From Lytechinus pictus (Eukaryota; Echinodermata; Echinoidea; Temnopleuroida; Toxopneustidae): DNA of 64,000 nt. Each line of letters begins with the position of its first letter. Position 1 is the first letter of the stretch. Shown piece by piece: positions 1 to 9,848 of this stretch. The notes beneath the pieces were generated by a model. That model did not search any database. It was not told the DNA's origin and worked only from the letters and a program-made list of their open reading frames with translations. Where the stretch lies: NCBI RefSeq assembly GCF_037042905.1, contig NW_026974141.1, forward strand, positions 1,015,001 through 1,079,000, written 5' to 3'. Both the position numbers and the translations under genes were made by a program.

Positions 1-756
1 TTCCACTGCAGTCATCCCTGCAATCTTCAGCTCCTCCTTCTCATCCTTAGCCATCAGCTCTACCTTCCCTGTCTCAACCTCTTCATCTTTCATTAGCTCC
101 AGCTCCTCCACCAGCTCTGTTCCATGCCCTTCCACTGCAGTCATCCCTGCAATCTTCAGCTCCTCCTCCGCCTCCTTAGCTGTCAGCTCTGCCTTTCCTG
201 TCTGAGCCATCTCCTCCCCTTCCATTAGCTCCAGCTCCTCCACCGGCTCTGTTCCCAGCCCTTCCACTGCAGTCATCTCTGCCATCTTTAGCTCCTCCTC
301 CTCCATAGCCATCAGCTCTACATTCCCTGTCTCCACCTCCTCATCTTCCATTAGCTCTAGCTCCTCCACCAGCTCTGTTTCCAGCCCTTCCACTGCAGTC
401 ATCCCTGCAATCTTCAGCTCCTCCTTCTCCTCCTTAGCCATCAGCTCTACCTTTCCTGTCTCAACCTCTTCATCTTTCATTAGCTCCAGCTCCTCCATCG
501 GCTCTGTTCCCTGCCCTTCAACTGCAGTCATCCCTGCAATCTTCAGCTCCTCCTCCGCCTCCTTAGCTGTCAGCTCTGCCTTTCCTGTCTGAGCAATCTC
601 CTCCCCTTCCATTAGCTCCAGCTCCTCCACCGGCTCAGCTCCCAACCCTTCTACTGCAGTCATCTCTGCCATCTTCAGCTCCTCCTCCTCCATAGCCATC
701 AGCCCTACATTCCCTGTCTCCACCTTCTCCCCTTCCATTAGCTCCAGCTCCTCCAC
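1..756 (-). CDS. Glu/Met-rich repeat protein, third frame segment, runs off the window edge
   Basis: After the second identical +2 lesion (around 762-768) the repeat continues open in a third frame through to base 1. There the coding strand still reads ELMAKDEKEELKIAGMTAVE. About six units are present and the 3' end of the gene lies outside the window. No stop codon is visible in this segment, so the array may be much longer than seen here. Confidence 0.5.
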   Translation of the reverse strand, partial: MEELELMEGEKVETGNVGLMAMEEEELKMAEMTAVEGLGAEPVEELELMEGEEIAQTGKAELTAKEAEEELKIAGMTAVEGQGTEPMEELELMKDEEVETGKVELMAKEEKEELKIAGMTAVEGLETELVEELELMEDEEVETGNVELMAMEEEELKMAEMTAVEGLGTEPVEELELMEGEEMAQTGKAELTAKEAEEELKIAGMTAVEGHGTELVEELELMKDEEVETGKVELMAKDEKEELKIAGMTAVE

Positions 757-3700
757 CAGCTCTATTTTTCCAGCCCTTCCACTGCAGTCATCCCTGCAAT
801 CTTCAGCTCCTCCTCCTTAGCCATCAGCTCTATCCTTCCTGTCTCAACCTCCTCATCTTCCATTAGCTCCAGCTCCTCCATCGGCTCTGTTCCCTGCCCT
901 TCCACTGCAGTCATCCCTGCAATCTTCAGCTCCTCCTTCTCATCCTTAGCCATCAGCTCTACCTTCCCTGTCTCAACCTCTTCATCTTTCATTAGCTCCA
1001 GCTCCTCCACCGGCTCTGTTCCATGCCCTTCCACTGCAGTCATCCCTGCAATCTTCAGCTCATCCTCCGCCTCCTTAGCTGTCAGCTCTGCCTTTCCTGT
1101 CTGAGCCATCTCCTCCCCTTCCATTAGCTCCAGCTCCTCCACCGGCTCTGTTCCCAGCCCTTCTACTGCAGTCATCTCTGCCATCTTCAGCTCCTCCTCC
1201 TCCATAGCCATCAGCTCTACCTTCCCTGTCTCCACCTTATCCCCTTCCATTAGCTCCAGCTCCTCCACCAGCTCTGTTTCCAGCCCTTCCACTGCAGTCA
1301 TCCCTGCAATCTTCAGCTCCTCCTCCTCCTCTTTAGCCATCAGCTCTATCTTTCCTGTCTCCACCTTCTCCCCTTCCATTAGCTCTAGCTCCTCCGCCAG
1401 CTCTGTTTCCAGCCCTTCCACTGCAGTCATCCCTGCAATCTTCAGCTCCTCCTCCTCCTCCTTAGCCATCAGCTCTATCTTTCCTGTCTCAACCTCCTCA
1501 TCTTCCATTAGCTCCAGCTCCTCCATCGGCTCTGTTCCCAGCCCTTCCACTGCGGTCATCCCTGCAATCTTCAGCTCCTCCTTCTCATCCTTAGCCATCA
1601 GCTCTACCTTACCTGTTTCCACCTTCTCCCCTTCCATTAGCTCTAGCTCCTCCGCCAGCTCTGTTTCCAGCCCTTCCACTGCAGTCATCTCTGCCATCTT
1701 CAGCTCCTCCTCCTCCATAGCCATCAGCTCTACCTTCCCTGTCTCCACCTTCTCCCCTTCCATTAGCTCCAGCTCCTCCACCAGCTCTGTTTCCAGCCCT
1801 TTCACTGCAGTCATCCCTGCAATCTTCAGCTCCTCCTCCTCCTCCTTAGCCATCAGCTCTATCTTTCCTGTCTCAACCTCCTCCCCTTCCATTAGCTCCA
1901 GCTCCTCCACCGGCTCTGTTCCCAGCCCTTCTACTGCAGTCATCTCTGCCATCTTCAGCTCCTCCTCCTCCATAGCCATCAGCTCTACCTTCCCTGTCTC
2001 CACCTTATCCCCTTCCATTAGCTCCAGCTCCTCCGCCAGCTCTGTTTCCAGCCCTTCCACTGCAGTCATCCCTGCAATCTTCAGCTGCTCCTCCTCCTCC
2101 TTAGCCATCAGCTCTATCTTTCCTGTCTGAGCCATCTCCTCCCCTTCCATTAGCTCCAGCTCCTCCACCGAATCTGCTCCCAGCCCTTCTACTGCAGTCA
2201 TCTCTGCCATCTTCAGCTCCTCCTCCTCCATAGCCATCAGCTCTACCTTCCCTGTCTCCACCTTCTCCCCTTCCATTAGCTCCAGCTCCTCCACCAGCTC
2301 TGTTTCCAGCCCTTCCACTGCAGTCATCCCTGCAATCTTCAGCTCCTCCTTCTCCTCCTTAGCCATCAGCTCTACATTCCCTGTCTCCACCTCCTCATCT
2401 TCCATTAGCTCTAGCTCCTCCACCAGCTCTGTTTCCAGCCCTTCCACTGCAGTCATCCCTGCAATCTTCAGCTCCTCCTTCTCCTCCTTAGCCATCAGCT
2501 CTACCTTTCCTGTCTCAACCTCTTCATCTTTCATTAGCTCCAGCTCCTCCATCGGCTCTGTTCCCTGCCCTTCAACTGCAGTCATCCCTGCAATCTTCAG
2601 CTCCTCCTCCGCCTCCTTAGCTGTCAGCTCTGCCTTTCCTGTCTGAGCAATCTCCTCCCCTTCCATTAGCTCCAGCTCCTCCACCGGCTCAGCTCCCAAC
2701 CCTTCTACTGCAGTCATCTCTGCCATCTTCAGCTCCTCCTCCTCCATAGCCATCAGCCCTACATTCCCTGTCTCCACCTTCTCCCCTTCCATTAGCTCCA
2801 GCTCCTCCACCAGCTCTATTTTTCCAGCCCTTCCACTGCAGTCATCCCTGCAATCTTCAGCTCCTCCTCCTTAGCCATCAGCTCTATCCTTCCTGTCTCA
2901 ACCTCCTCATCTTCCATTAGCTCCAGCTCCTCCATCGGCTCTGTTCCCTGCCCTTCCACTGCAGTCATCCCTGCAATCTTCAGCTCCTCCTTCTCATCCT
3001 TAGCCATCAGCTCTACCTTCCCTGTCTCAACCTCTTCATCTTTCATTAGCTCCAGCTCCTCCACCGGCTCTGTTCCATGCCCTTCCACTGCAGTCATCCC
3101 TGCAATCTTCAGCTCATCCTCCGCCTCCTTAGCTGTCAGCTCTGCCTTTCCTGTCTGAGCCATCTCCTCCCCTTCCATTAGCTCCAGCTCCTCCACCGGC
3201 TCTGTTCCCAGCCCTTCTACTGCAGTCATCTCTGCCATCTTCAGCTCCTCCTCCTCCATAGCCATCAGCTCTACCTTCCCTGTCTCCACCTTATCCCCTT
3301 CCATTAGCTCCAGCTCCTCCACCAGCTCTGTTTCCAGCCCTTCCACTGCAGTCATCCCTGCAATCTTCAGCTCCTCCTCCTCCTCTTTAGCCATCAGCTC
3401 TATCTTTCCTGTCTCCACCTTCTCCCCTTCCATTAGCTCTAGCTCCTCCGCCAGCTCTGTTTCCAGCCCTTCCACTGCAGTCATCCCTGCAATCTTCAGC
3501 TCCTCCTCCTCCTCCTTAGCCATCAGCTCTATCTTTCCTGTCTCAACCTCCTCATCTTCCATTAGCTCCAGCTCCTCCATCGGCTCTGTTCCCAGCCCTT
3601 CCACTGCGGTCATCCCTGCAATCTTCAGCTCCTCCTTCTCATCCTTAGCCATCAGCTCTACCTTACCTGTTTCCACCTTCTCCCCTTCCATTAGCTCTAG

Positions 3701-3890
3701 CTCCTCCGCCAGCTCTGTTTCCAGCCCTTCCACTGCAGTCATCTCTGCCATCTTCAGCTCCTCCTCCTCCATAGCCATCAGCTCTACCTTCCCTGTCTCC
3801 ACCTTCTCCCCTTCCATTAGCTCCAGCTCCTCCACCAGCTCTGTTTCCAGCCCTTTCACTGCAGTCATCCCTGCAATCTTCAGCTCCTCC
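308..3890 (-). repeat. Segmental duplication inside the array (308-1836 and 2362-3890)
   Basis: The ~1.53-kb block 308-1836 is repeated at 2362-3890 with a constant offset of 2054 bp. I compared several stretches at this offset and they match base for base, including the frameshifted unit and a rare TGCGGTCAT variant. Outside these limits the two copies diverge (near 300/2354 and 1837/3891). Confidence 0.75.
762..2810 (-). CDS. Continuation of the Glu/Met-rich repeat protein in a second frame (~16 repeats)
   Basis: Immediately after the TAG that ends the preceding segment the same repeat continues, displaced by two bases. It runs from a GTG (Val) codon at 2810 to a TAG at 762-764. It encodes about 16 units of the same 42-44-residue repeat and ends with the same residues (AVEGLEK) as the upstream segment. 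The break is a local change from GAAACAGAG to GAAAAATAGAG on the coding strand, a net gain of two bases that makes a premature stop. Either the gene is broken here (a pseudogene or a truncated allele), or the array was mis-assembled, or splicing bypasses the unit. The intact downstream frame suggests the lesion is recent. Confidence 0.5.
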   Translation of the reverse strand: MEELELMEGEKVETGNVGLMAMEEEELKMAEMTAVEGLGAEPVEELELMEGEEIAQTGKAELTAKEAEEELKIAGMTAVEGQGTEPMEELELMKDEEVETGKVELMAKEEKEELKIAGMTAVEGLETELVEELELMEDEEVETGNVELMAKEEKEELKIAGMTAVEGLETELVEELELMEGEKVETGKVELMAMEEEELKMAEMTAVEGLGADSVEELELMEGEEMAQTGKIELMAKEEEEQLKIAGMTAVEGLETELAEELELMEGDKVETGKVELMAMEEEELKMAEMTAVEGLGTEPVEELELMEGEEVETGKIELMAKEEEEELKIAGMTAVKGLETELVEELELMEGEKVETGKVELMAMEEEELKMAEMTAVEGLETELAEELELMEGEKVETGKVELMAKDEKEELKIAGMTAVEGLGTEPMEELELMEDEEVETGKIELMAKEEEEELKIAGMTAVEGLETELAEELELMEGEKVETGKIELMAKEEEEELKIAGMTAVEGLETELVEELELMEGDKVETGKVELMAMEEEELKMAEMTAVEGLGTEPVEELELMEGEEMAQTGKAELTAKEAEDELKIAGMTAVEGHGTEPVEELELMKDEEVETGKVELMAKDEKEELKIAGMTAVEGQGTEPMEELELMEDEEVETGRIELMAKEEELKIAGMTAVEGLEK

Positions 3891-6800
3891 TTCTCATCCT
3901 TAGCCATCAGCTCTACCTTACCTGTTTCCACCTTCTCCCCTTCCATTAGCTCTAGCTCCTCCGCCAGCTCTGTTTCCAGCCCTTCCACTGCAGTCATCTC
4001 TGCCATCTTCAGCTCCTCCTCCTCCATAGCCATCAGCTCTACCTTCCCTGTCTCCACCTTCTCCCCTTCCATTAGCTCCAGCTCCTCCACCGGCTCTGTT
4101 CCCAGCCCTTCTACTGCAGTCATCTCTGCCATCTTCAGCTCCTCCTCCTCCATAGCCATCAGCTCTACCTTCCCTGTCTCCACCTTATCCCCTTCCATTA
4201 GCTCCAGCTCCTCCGCCAGCTCTGTTTCCAGCCCTTCCACTGCAGTCATCCCTGCAATCTTCAGCTGCTCCTCCTCCTCCTTAGCCATCAGCTCTATCTT
4301 TCCTGTCTCAACCTCCTCATCTTCCATTAGCTCCAGCTCCTCCACCAGCTCTGTTCCCTGCCCTTCCACTGCAGTCATCCCTGCAATCTTCAGCTCCTCC
4401 TCCGCCTCCTTAGCTGTCAGCTCTGCCTTTCCTGTCTGAGCCATCTCCTCCCCTTCCATTAGCTCCAGCTCCTCCACCGGATCTGCTCCCAGCCCTTCTA
4501 CTGCAGTCATCTCTGCCATCTTCAGCTCCTCCTCCTCCATAGCCATCAGCTCTACCTTCCCTGTCTCCACCTTCTCCCCTTCCATTAGCTCCAGCTCCTC
4601 CACCAGCTCTGTTTCCAGCCCTTTCACTGCAGTCATCCCTGCAATCTTCAGCTCCTCCTCCTCCTCCTTAGCCATCAGCTCTATCTTTCCTGTCTCAACC
4701 TCCTCATCTTCCATTAGGTCCAGCTCCTCCATCGGCTCTGTTCCCTGCCCTTCCACTGCAGTCATCCCTGTAATCTTCAGCTCCTCCTTCTCATCCTTAG
4801 CCATCAGCTCTACCTTACCTGTTTCCACCTTCTCCCCTTCCATTAGCTCTAGCTCCTCCGCCAGCTCTGTTTCCAGCCCTTCCACTGCAGTCATCCCTGC
4901 AATCTTCAGCTCCTCCTCCTTAGCCATCAGCTCTATCTTTCCTGTCTCAACCTCCTCATCTTCCATTAGCTCCAGCTCCTCCACCGGCTCTGTTCCCTGC
5001 CCTTCCACTGCAGTCATCCCTGCAATCTTCAGCTCCTCCTCCGCCTCCTTAGCTGTCAGCTCTGCCTTTCCTGTCTGAGCCATCTCCTCCCCTTCCATTA
5101 GCTCCAGCTCCTCCACCAGCTCTGTTTCCAGCCCTTTCACTGCAGTCATCCCTGCAATCTTCAGCTCCTCCTCCTCCTTAGCCATCAGCTCTATCTTTCC
5201 TGTCTCAACCTCCTCATCTTCCATTAGGTCCAGCTCCTCCATCGGCTCTGTTCCCTGCCCTTCCACTGCAGTCATCCCTGCAATCTTCAGCTCCTCCTTC
5301 TCATCCTTAGCCATCAGCTCTACCTTACCTGTTTCCACCTTCTCCCCTTCCATTAGCTCTAGCTCCTCCGCCAGCTCTGTTTCCAGCCCTTCCACTGCAG
5401 TCATCCCTGCAATCTTCAGCTCCTCCTTCTCATCCTTAGCCATCAGCTCTACCTTACCTGTTTCCACCTTCTCCCCTTCCATTAGCTCCAGCTCCTCCAC
5501 CGGCTCTGTTCCCTGCCCTTCCACTGCAGTCATCCCTGCAATCTTCAGCTCCTCCTCCGCCTCCTTAGCTGTCAGCTCTGCCTTTCCTGTCTGAGCCATC
5601 TCCTCCCCTTCCATTAGCTCCAGCTCCTCCACCGGCTCTGCTCCCAGCCCTTCTACTGCAGTCATCTCTGCCATCTTCAGCTCCTCCTCCTCCATAGCCA
5701 TCAGCTCTACCTTCCATGTCTCCACCTTCTCCCCTTCCATTAGCTTCAGCTCCTCCACCAGCTCTGTTTCCAGCCCTTTCACTGCAGTCATCCCTGCAAT
5801 CTTCAGCTCCTCCTTCTCATCCTTAGCCATCAGCTCTACCTTACCTGTTTCCACCTTCTCCCCTTCCATTAGCTCTAGCTCCTCCGCCAGCTCTGTTTCC
5901 AGCCCTTCCACTGCAGTCATCCCTGCAATCTTCAGCTCCTCCTCCTCCTCCTTAGCCATCAGCTCTATCTTTCCTGTCTCAACCTCCTCATCTTCCATTA
6001 GGTCCAGCTCCTCCATCGGCTCTGTTCCCTGCCCTTCCACTGCAGTCATCCCTGCAATCTTCAGCTCCTCCTTCTCCTCCTTAGCCATCAGCTCTACCTT
6101 ACCTGTTTCCACCTTCTCCCCTTCCACTAGCTCTAGCTCCTCCGCCAGCTCTGTTTCCAGCCCTTCCACTGCAGTCATCCCTGCAATCTTCAGCTCCTCC
6201 TCCTCCTCCTTAGCTGTCAGCTCTGTCTTTCCTGTCTGAGCCATCTCCTCCCCTTCCATTAACTCCAGCTCCTCCACCGAATCTGCTCCCAGCCCTTCTA
6301 CTGCAGTCATCTCTGCCATCTTCAGCTCCTCCTCCTCCATAGCCATCAGCTCTACCTTCCCTGTCTCCACCTTCTCCCCTTCCATTAGCTCCAGCTCCTC
6401 CACCAGCTCTGTTTCCAGCCCTTCCACTGCAGTCATCCCTGCAATCTTCAGCTCCTCATCCTTAGCCATCAGCTCTATCTTTCCTGTCTTAGCAACCTCC
6501 TCATCTTCCATTAGCTCCAGCTCCTCCATCGGCTCTGTTCCCTGCCCTTCCACTGCAGCCATCTCTGTAATATTCAGCTCCTCCTCCGCCTCCTTAGCCG
6601 TCAGCTCTGCCTTTCCTGTCTCCACCTCCTCATCTTTCATTAGCTCCAGCTCCTCCACCGGCTCTGTTCCATGCCCTTCCACTGCAGTCATTCCTGCAAT
6701 CTTCAGCTCTTCCTCCTCCTCCTTAGCCATCAACTCTATCTTTCCTGTCTCAACCTCCTCATCTTCCATTAGGTCCAGCTCCTCCATCGGCTCTGTTACC

Positions 6801-9793
6801 TGCCCTTCCACTGCAGTCATCCCTGCAATCTTCAGCTCCTCCTCCGCCTCCTTAGCTGTCAGCTCTGCCTTTCCTGTCTGAGCCATCTCATCCCCTTCCA
6901 TTAGCTCCAGCTCCTCCACCGGCTCTGTTCCCAGCCCTTCTACTGCAGTCATCTCTGCCATATTCAGCTCCTCCTCCTCCATAGCCATCAGCCCTACCTT
7001 CCCTGTCTCCACCTTCTCCCCTTCCATTAGCTCCAGCTCCTCCACCAGCTCTGTTTCCAGCCCTTCCACTGCAGTCATCCCTGCAATATTCAGCTCCTCC
7101 TCCTCCTCCTTAGCCATCAGCTCTATCTTTCCTGTCTCCACCTTCTCCCCTTCCATTAGCTCCAGCTCCTCCATCGGCTCTGTTCCCTGCCCTTCCACTG
7201 CAGTCATCCCTGCAATCTTCAGCTCCTCCTTCTCATCCTTAGCCATCAGCTCTACCTTACCTGTTTCCACCTTCTCCCCTTCCATTAGCTCTAGCTCCTC
7301 CGCCAGCTCTGTTTCCAGCCCTTCCACTGCAGTCATCCCTGCAATCTTCAGCTCCTCCTCCTCCTCCTTAGCCATCAGCTCTATCTTTCCTGTCTCAACC
7401 TCCTCATCTTCCATTAGCTCCAGCTCCTCCACCGGCTCTGTTCCCTGCCCTTCCACTGCAGTCATCCCTGCAATCTTCAGCTCCTCCTCCGCCTCCTTAG
7501 CTGTCAGCTCTGCCTTTCCTGTCTGAGCCATCTCCTCCCCTTCCATTAGCTCCAGCTCCTCCACCAGCTCTGTTTCCAGCCCTTTCACTGCAGTCATCCC
7601 TGCAATCTTCAGCTCCTCCTCCTCCTCCTTAGCCATCAGCTCTATCTTTCCTGTCTCAACCTCCTCATCTTCCATTAGCTCCAGCTCCTCCATCGGCTCT
7701 GTTCCCTGCCCTTCCACTGCAGTCATCCCTGCAATCTTCAGCTCCTCCTTCTCATCCTTAGCCATCAGCTCTACCTTACCTGTTTCCACCTTCTCCCCTT
7801 CCATTAGCTCTAGCTCCTCCGCCAGCTCTGTTTCCAGCCCTTCCACTGCAGTCATCCCTGCAATCTTCAGCTCCTCCTCCTCCTCCTTAGCCATCAGCTC
7901 TATCTTTCCTGTCTCAACCTCCTCATCTTCCATTAGCTCCAGCTCCTCCACCGGCTCTGTTCCCTGCCCTTCCACTGCAGTCATCCCTGCAATCTTCAGC
8001 TCCTCCTCCTCCTCCTTAGCCATCAGCTCTATCTTTCCTGTCTCAACCTCCTCATCTTCCATTAGCTCCAGCTCCTCCATCGGCTCTGTTCCCAGCCCTT
8101 CCACTGCGGTCATCCCTGCAATCTTCAGCTCCTCCTTCTCATCCTTAGCCATCAGCTCTACCTTACCTGTTTCCACCTTCTCCCCTTCCATTAGCTCTAG
8201 CTCCTCCGCCAGCTCTGTTTCCAGCCCTTCCACTGCAGTCATCTCTGCCATCTTCAGCTCCTCCTCCTCCATAGCCATCAGCTCTACCTTCCCTGTCTCC
8301 ACCTTCTCCCCTTCCATTAGCTCCAGCTCCTCCACCAGCTCTGTTTCCAGCCCTTTCACTGCAGTCATCCCTGCAATCTTCAGCTCCTCCTCCTCCTCCT
8401 TAGCCATCAGCTCTATCTTTCCTGTCTCAACCTCCTCATCTTCCATTAGCTCCAGCTCCTCCATCGGCTCTGTTCCCTGCCCTTCCACTGCAGTCATCCC
8501 TGCAATCTTCAGCTCCTCCTCCGCCTCCTTAGCTGTCAGCTCTGCCTTTCCTGTCTGAGCCATCTCCTCCCCTTCCATTAGCTCCAGCTCCTCCACCGGC
8601 GCTGCTCCGAGCCCTTCTACTGCAGTCATCTCTGCCATCTTCAGCTCCTCCTCCTCCATAGCCATCAGCTCTACCTTCCCTGTCTCCACCTTCTCCCCTT
8701 CCATTAGCTCCAGCTCCTCCACCAGCTCTGTTTCCAGCCCTTTCACTGCAGTCATCCCTGCAATCTTCAGCTCCTCCTTCTCATCCTTAGCCATCAGCTC
8801 TACCTTACCTGTTTCCACCTTCTCCCCTTCCATTAGCTCTAGCTCCTCCGCCAGCTCTGTTTCCAGCCCTTCCACTGCAGTCATCCCTGCAATCTTCAGC
8901 TCCTCCTCCTCCTCCTTAGCCATCAGCTCTATCTTTCCTGTCTCAACCTCCTCATCTTCCATTAGCTCCAGCTCCTCCACCGGCTCTGTTCCCAGCCCTT
9001 CCACTGCAGTCATCCCTGCAATATTCAGCTCCTCCTCCTCCTCCTTAGCCATCAGCTCTATCTTTCCTGTCTTAACCTCCTCATCTTCCATTAGCTCCAG
9101 CTCCTCCATCGGCTCTGTTCCCTGCCCTTCCACTGCAGTCATCCCTGCAATCTTCAGCTCCTCCTTCTCATCCTTAGCCATCAGCTCTATCTTTCCTGTC
9201 TTCACCTTCTCCCCTTCCATTAGCTCCAGCTCCACCACCGGCTCTGTTCCCTGCCCTTCCACTGCAGTCATCTCTGTAATCTCCAGCTCCTCCTCCGCCT
9301 CCTTAGCCGTCAGCTCTGTCTTTCCTGTCTCCACCTCCTCATCTTTCATTAGCTCCTCCACCACTGCCTCTGTTTCCAGCCATTCCTCTGTATTAATATC
9401 TGCAGCCTTCAGTTCCTCCTTTAGCTCTTCCTTCATGTCCTTCTCTATCTCCACCTTCGCCTCCTCTGTTTCCATCTCTTCCTTCTCATTTGAGTACTCT
9501 ACTTTCATCACTACCTGCTCTTCTGCCAGCTCCTCCTCCTTCTTCTCCGCTTCCAACTTCTCCACCATCTCCTCCTCTGTATCCACCTTCTGCTCGGCCT
9601 TCATCTCCTGCTGTGTCCCCTCCCCCTTTGTCTCCAGCCCCCGTATTCCCTCTTCCTCCGATTCTTTCCTGCATCTGATTTCTTGTCCATTCGTCACCTC
9701 TTCTCCTTGCTCTATCAGACACTTGACAAAGCCGTTATTCAGATTTGTCGGAATGTCATACAAAATATATACGCATTCCAGGCAAGAACCTTC
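2816..9793 (-). CDS. Giant Glu/Met-rich tandem-repeat protein, 5' part (non-repetitive head plus ~50 repeats)
   Basis: One open frame runs from 9793 down to a TAG at 2816-2818. No ATG opens it: the first in-frame candidate is a TTG at 9761-9763, and a TGA lies just upstream at 9794-9796. The exon is therefore probably spliced on from further 5'. The first ~135 residues are unique (LYDIPTNLNNGFVKCLIEQG, then Glu/Lys-rich). After that come about 50 copies of a 42-44-residue unit with the recurring blocks EELELMEGE, VETGK, ELMAK, EEELKIAGMTAVEG and TEPV/TELV. The protein is very acidic, has no cysteine in the repeats, and shows no signal peptide or membrane segment. It looks like a helical or disordered scaffold. 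I do not recognise the family and infer no function. Frame conservation across thousands of bases argues that this strand is really coded. It ends early at a frameshift shared with the next segment. Confidence 0.6.
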   Translation of the reverse strand, partial: EGSCLECVYILYDIPTNLNNGFVKCLIEQGEEVTNGQEIRCRKESEEEGIRGLETKGEGTQQEMKAEQKVDTEEEMVEKLEAEKKEEELAEEQVVMKVEYSNEKEEMETEEAKVEIEKDMKEELKEELKAADINTEEWLETEAVVEELMKDEEVETGKTELTAKEAEEELEITEMTAVEGQGTEPVVELELMEGEKVKTGKIELMAKDEKEELKIAGMTAVEGQGTEPMEELELMEDEEVKTGKIELMAKEEEEELNIAGMTAVEGLGTEPVEELELMEDEEVETGKIELMAKEEEEELKIAGMTAVEGLETELAEELELMEGEKVETGKVELMAKDEKEELKIAGMTAVKGLETELVEELELMEGEKVETGKVELMAMEEEELKMAEMTAVEGLGAAPVEELELMEGEEMAQTGKAELTAKEAEEELKIAGMTAVEGQGTEPMEELELMEDEEVETGKIELMAKEEEEELKIAGMTAVKGLETELVEELELMEGEKVETGKVELMAMEEEELKMAEMTAVEGLETELAEELELMEGEKVETGKVELMAKDEKEELKIAGMTAVEGLGTEPMEELELMEDEEVETGKIELMAKEEEEELKIAGMTAVEGQGTEPVEELELMEDEEVETGKIELMAKEEEEELKIAGMTAVEGLETELAEELELMEGEKVETGKVELMAKDEKEELKIAGMTAVEGQGTEPMEELELMEDEEVETGKIELMAKEEEEELKIAGMTAVKGLETELVEELELMEGEEMAQTGKAELTAKEAEEELKIAGMTAVEGQGTEPVEELELMEDEEVETGKIELMAKEEEEELKIAGMTAVEGLETELAEELELMEGEKVETGKVELMAKDEKEELKIAGMTAVEGQGTEPMEELELMEGEKVETGKIELMAKEEEEELNIAGMTAVEGLETELVEELELMEGEKVETGKVGLMAMEEEELNMAEMTAVEGLGTEPVEELELMEGDEMAQTGKAELTAKEAEEELKIAGMTAVEGQVTEPMEELDLMEDEEVETGKIELMAKEEEEELKIAGMTAVEGHGTEPVEELELMKDEEVETGKAELTAKEAEEELNITEMAAVEGQGTEPMEELELMEDEEVAKTGKIELMAKDEELKIAGMTAVEGLETELVEELELMEGEKVETGKVELMAMEEEELKMAEMTAVEGLGADSVEELELMEGEEMAQTGKTELTAKEEEEELKIAGMTAVEGLETELAEELELVEGEKVETGKVELMAKEEKEELKIAGMTAVEGQGTEPMEELDLMEDEEVETGKIELMAKEEEEELKIAGMTAVEGLETELAEELELMEGEKVETGKVELMAKDEKEELKIAGMTAVKGLETELVEELKLMEGEKVETWKVELMAMEEEELKMAEMTAVEGLGAEPVEELELMEGEEMAQTGKAELTAKEAEEELKIAGMTAVEGQGTEPVEELELMEGEKVETGKVELMAKDEKEELKIAGMTAVEGLETELAEELELMEGEKVETGKVELMAKDEKEELKIAGMTAVEGQGTEPMEELDLMEDEEVETGKIELMAKEEEELKIAGMTAVKGLETELVEELELMEGEEMAQTGKAELTAKEAEEELKIAGMTAVEGQGTEPVEELELMEDEEVETGKIELMAKEEELKIAGMTAVEGLETELAEELELMEGEKVETGKVELMAKDEKEELKITGMTAVEGQGTEPMEELDLMEDEEVETGKIELMAKEEEEELKIAGMTAVKGLETELVEELELMEGEKVETGKVELMAMEEEELKMAEMTAVEGLGADPVEELELMEGEEMAQTGKAELTAKEAEEELKIAGMTAVEGQGTELVEELELMEDEEVETGKIELMAKEEEEQLKIAGMTAVEGLETELAEELELMEGDKVETGKVELMAMEEEELKMAEMTAVEGLGTEPVEELELMEGEKVETGKVELMAMEEEELKMAEMTAVEGLETELAEELELMEGEKVETGKVELMAKDEKEELKIAGMTAVKGLETELVEELELMEGEKVETGKVELMAMEEEELKMAEMTAVEGLETELAEELELMEGEKVETGKVELMAKDEKEELKIAGMTAVEGLGTEPMEELELMEDEEVETGKIELMAKEEEEELKIAGMTAVEGLETELAEELELMEGEKVETGKIELMAKEEEEELKIAGMTAVEGLETELVEELELMEGDKVETGKVELMAMEEEELKMAEMTAVEGLGTEPVEELELMEGEEMAQTGKAELTAKEAEDELKIAGMTAVEGHGTEPVEELELMKDEEVETGKVELMAKDEKEELKIAGMTAVEGQGTEPMEELELMEDEEVETGRIELMAKEEELKIAGMTAVEGLEK

Positions 9794-9848
9794 TCAAGCT
9801 CCTGACGAAATCTCGGCACCACACGATTTGCTAATAACAAAAAGACAT
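9794..9848 (-). other. Probable splice acceptor and 5' edge of the repeat-gene exon
   Basis: On the minus strand a pyrimidine-rich tract, TGTCTTTTTGTTATTAG, ends in AG at 9831-9832, an acceptor-like site. The sequence just inside it reads NRVVPRFRQELEKVLAWNAY in one frame, while the long repeat frame begins about 35 bases later at YILYDIPTN. The two would join with a single extra T in the TTTT run at 9762-9765. The exon probably starts at 9830, with either a sequencing indel or a real frameshift. Confidence 0.35.

Larger units (their letters stand above)
1..9361 (-). repeat. Coding minisatellite, ~72 units of 126/129/132 bp
   Basis: Units of 42, 43 and 44 codons alternate. Length variants come from MAMEEEELKMAEM (42), MAKDEKEELKIAGM (43) and EEMAQTGKAEL (44). 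Each unit carries a CTGCAG near ACTGCAGTCAT on the plus strand. Variants recur in ordered groups, so a higher-order structure lies over the basic unit. All length changes between units are multiples of three except the two +2 lesions, which indicates coding constraint during array growth. Confidence 0.9.

Noticed and set aside
1-9361. CRISPR-like or other prokaryotic repeat system
   Set aside because: Units are head-to-tail coding repeats without unique spacers, in clearly animal-type DNA.
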